Both the position numbers and the translations under genes were made by a program. Under the pieces are notes generated by a model. It was not told the origin of the DNA and ran no database searches. It saw only the letters and a list, made by a program, of their open reading frames with translations. This document shows, piece after piece, positions 52,224 to 53,276 of a stretch of 53,276 bases of DNA. How positions within the stretch are numbered: the first letter of the stretch is position 1; each line of letters opens with the position of its first letter. The DNA is from Thermoflexus hugenholtzii JAD2 (lineage in GTDB: Bacteria > Chloroflexota > Anaerolineae > Thermoflexales > Thermoflexaceae), in the NCBI RefSeq assembly GCF_900187885.1, contig NZ_FYEK01000029.1:1-53276 (forward strand), given 5' to 3'.

Positions 52224-53203
52224 TCAGCGAACCTGCGCCTCGGGCACGATGGCGGTCGCCGAGGCACCGGCGGCGACGAAGAACGACCAGGTGTAGCTCC
52301 GGCCGTTGACCGTGATCGAGACGGTGTAGCGTGAGCCGGGGCCCAGGGGATCCCGCGGGAGGATCACCACCGCGTCCCGGCTGTTCAGGATGGCCCGGCC
52401 CAGGGATCGCTGGGCGGAGTCCGGGTGCGTGTAGGTGGTCTCGTCGAAAACGCAGTGCGCCACCGGCGTCCCATCTCGCAGCAGCTGATGCGCGGTGATG
52501 GAAGGTGTGAAGGAGCCGGTGCCGAACAGCATCAGGATGGGGAGCCCGGCGGGGGCCGAGTACCCACAATGGGCCAGGGGATCGGGATACTCGCCGACCT
52601 CGAAGGCCCGCAGGAAGGTGGTGGTCCCCTCCCCGGGCCAGCGGATCGGGAAAGCGATCCCCTCTGGGATCCCTTCCCATCCCCGCAGCACATCCAGGGC
52701 GGCCCCCATCTGCCATCCGCCGTCCGCCTCCCGGTAAGCGCCGTAGCCGACCCGGAGGAGACGGGGATCCAGCATGCCCACGGCGTGGAAAGGCGCCTGC
52801 ATCCAGACATCGATGGCATAGGCGTCGGAGGCGGTGGCGCTCGAGCTCACCATGACGTTGGCGTGCCGTCCGCAGGCGTCCCCCTCCGGGGTATACCAAG
52901 GGTTAGCGGGGTCCTCCGCATGGGTGATGACATCGTTTTTCACCATGTAGCGGGCTTGCTTCTCGCACCCATCCCCCAGTCGGGGTTCTCCACCACCGGC
53001 GGCAGGCCGGCCATGGCCCGGTAGGCGTTCAGTCGGGGCAGCCACTCCAGAGGCGGGGCGGTGACCGCGGGGGACCGCATGACCAAGGGGAGGAACACCC
53101 GATAGGAGGGCGTGCTCTCCGCAGCCCCCCGGGCGCCCAGACCGGGGGCCGGTCTCCCCAACCCACCGGCAAGGATCAGCATCCCGATGATCACCCCCTT
53201 CAA
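52224..53203 (-). pseudogene. CAP-domain (SCP/PR1-like) secreted protein, frameshifted, 5' end at an IS junction
   Basis: Frame A (53203 to about 52973) encodes a signal peptide (VIIGMLILAGGLGRPAPGLGA), YRVFLPLVMR at ~34-43, and the start of a CAP domain: WLPRLNAYRAMAGLPPVVEN. At a run of five G (52973-52977) the frame is lost. Frame B continues the CAP domain: GCEKQARYMVKNDVITHAED, PFHAVGMLDPRLLRVGYG, followed by a beta domain ending GRSYTWSFFVAAGA. One extra G would restore D-W-G-D-G-C-E-K. CAP proteins are extracellular, roles uncertain. The IS right end stops directly before the TTG at 53203, so the native promoter and start may be lost; ATG 53182 is another possible start. A homopolymer sequencing error or -1 slip cannot be excluded. 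Confidence 0.8.
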
Positions 53204-53276
53204 CCGTTCCGCAGCGCATCGTCATTGATTTCACCCCGAAGGGTGAAACCAACGACCGGCCGCTTCCTGCTTCATC
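53203..53276 (-). mobile_element. Right end of a second tnpB element copy, running off the window
   Basis: These 74 bases match 9561-9634 at 65 positions, including the ACCGTTCCGCAGCGCAT terminus and the hairpin TTTCACCC-CGAA-GGGTGAAA (plus strand 53230-53249). Orientation is the same as copy 1, so its tnpB should start beyond the window's right edge on the minus strand. The flanking guide-equivalent sequence begins TGAAGGGGGTGATC, inside the CAP gene start. Confidence 0.85.

Overview
The window is GC-rich bacterial DNA, very likely from a thermophilic Chloroflexota (Thermoflexus / Anaerolineae type). This is inferred from gene content: TadZ-like response regulators, a DUF1461 protein, a CAP-domain secreted protein, repeated Y-[RV]-x-F/Y-LPL-V/I-M/L-R segments in secreted proteins, and tnpB-only insertion sequences. 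No rRNA or species marker is present, so the assignment is not proven. There is one tRNA, tRNA-Ser(GGA) at 33270-33358, and no CRISPR array.

Layout. 1-621 is the end of a TPR protein. 1124-8111 (minus) is a surface-polysaccharide block: a long-form nucleotidyltransferase, a degenerate CpsD-like ATPase, a tandem-duplicated Wzz protein, a second Wzz-like protein, a GT4 and a GT2 glycosyltransferase, with rnhB embedded. 8190-13144 (minus) carries mnmA and a cysteine desulfurase, a sulfur-transfer pair, separated by a Uma2 nuclease gene interrupted by a tnpB element and by a DUF2283 / PBECR-like toxin-antitoxin-like pair. 13392-18397 (minus) holds an SDH-type membrane protease, a receiver-TadZ/CpaE fusion with a partner protein, a GNAT-like gene and pdxT-pdxS. 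18748-25784 (plus) runs from Asp23, FakA and FakB to a DUF1461 protein, a UDP-glucuronate decarboxylase, an O-antigen ligase and a GtrA protein. It ends in an 80-residue SelW-type (Rdx) protein whose redox motif is CxxU, with an in-frame UGA followed by a credible bacterial SECIS hairpin. 25918-29586 (minus) has an orphan antitoxin, two more receiver-TadZ fusions, endonuclease V and a pterin dehydratase. 30237-33218 (plus) carries tpiA, a ketopantoate reductase and an orphan ABC ATPase, then the tRNA. 35168-40229 (minus) is a complete BMP-family nucleoside-type ABC importer. 41113-49616 (plus) has recJ, a UPF0104 membrane protein, two oligopeptide ABC permeases, a DUF4258/MqsA pair, an 80-bp MITE-like insertion and alaS. 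49710-53203 (minus) encodes three secreted proteins. The last is frameshifted and abuts the end of a second copy of the tnpB element, which runs off the window.

Main points of interest: the selenoprotein; the tnpB element, whose removal restores a 205-codon uma2 frame and whose end in the second copy supports a conserved RNA hairpin; three receiver-TadZ paralogues with progressive loss of the P-loop; pseudo-ATPase and duplication events in the capsule machinery; and a MITE with an 8-bp target duplication in front of alaS. Three intergenic blocks (622-1123, 4150-4846, 29690-30150) carry two families of palindromic dispersed repeats.
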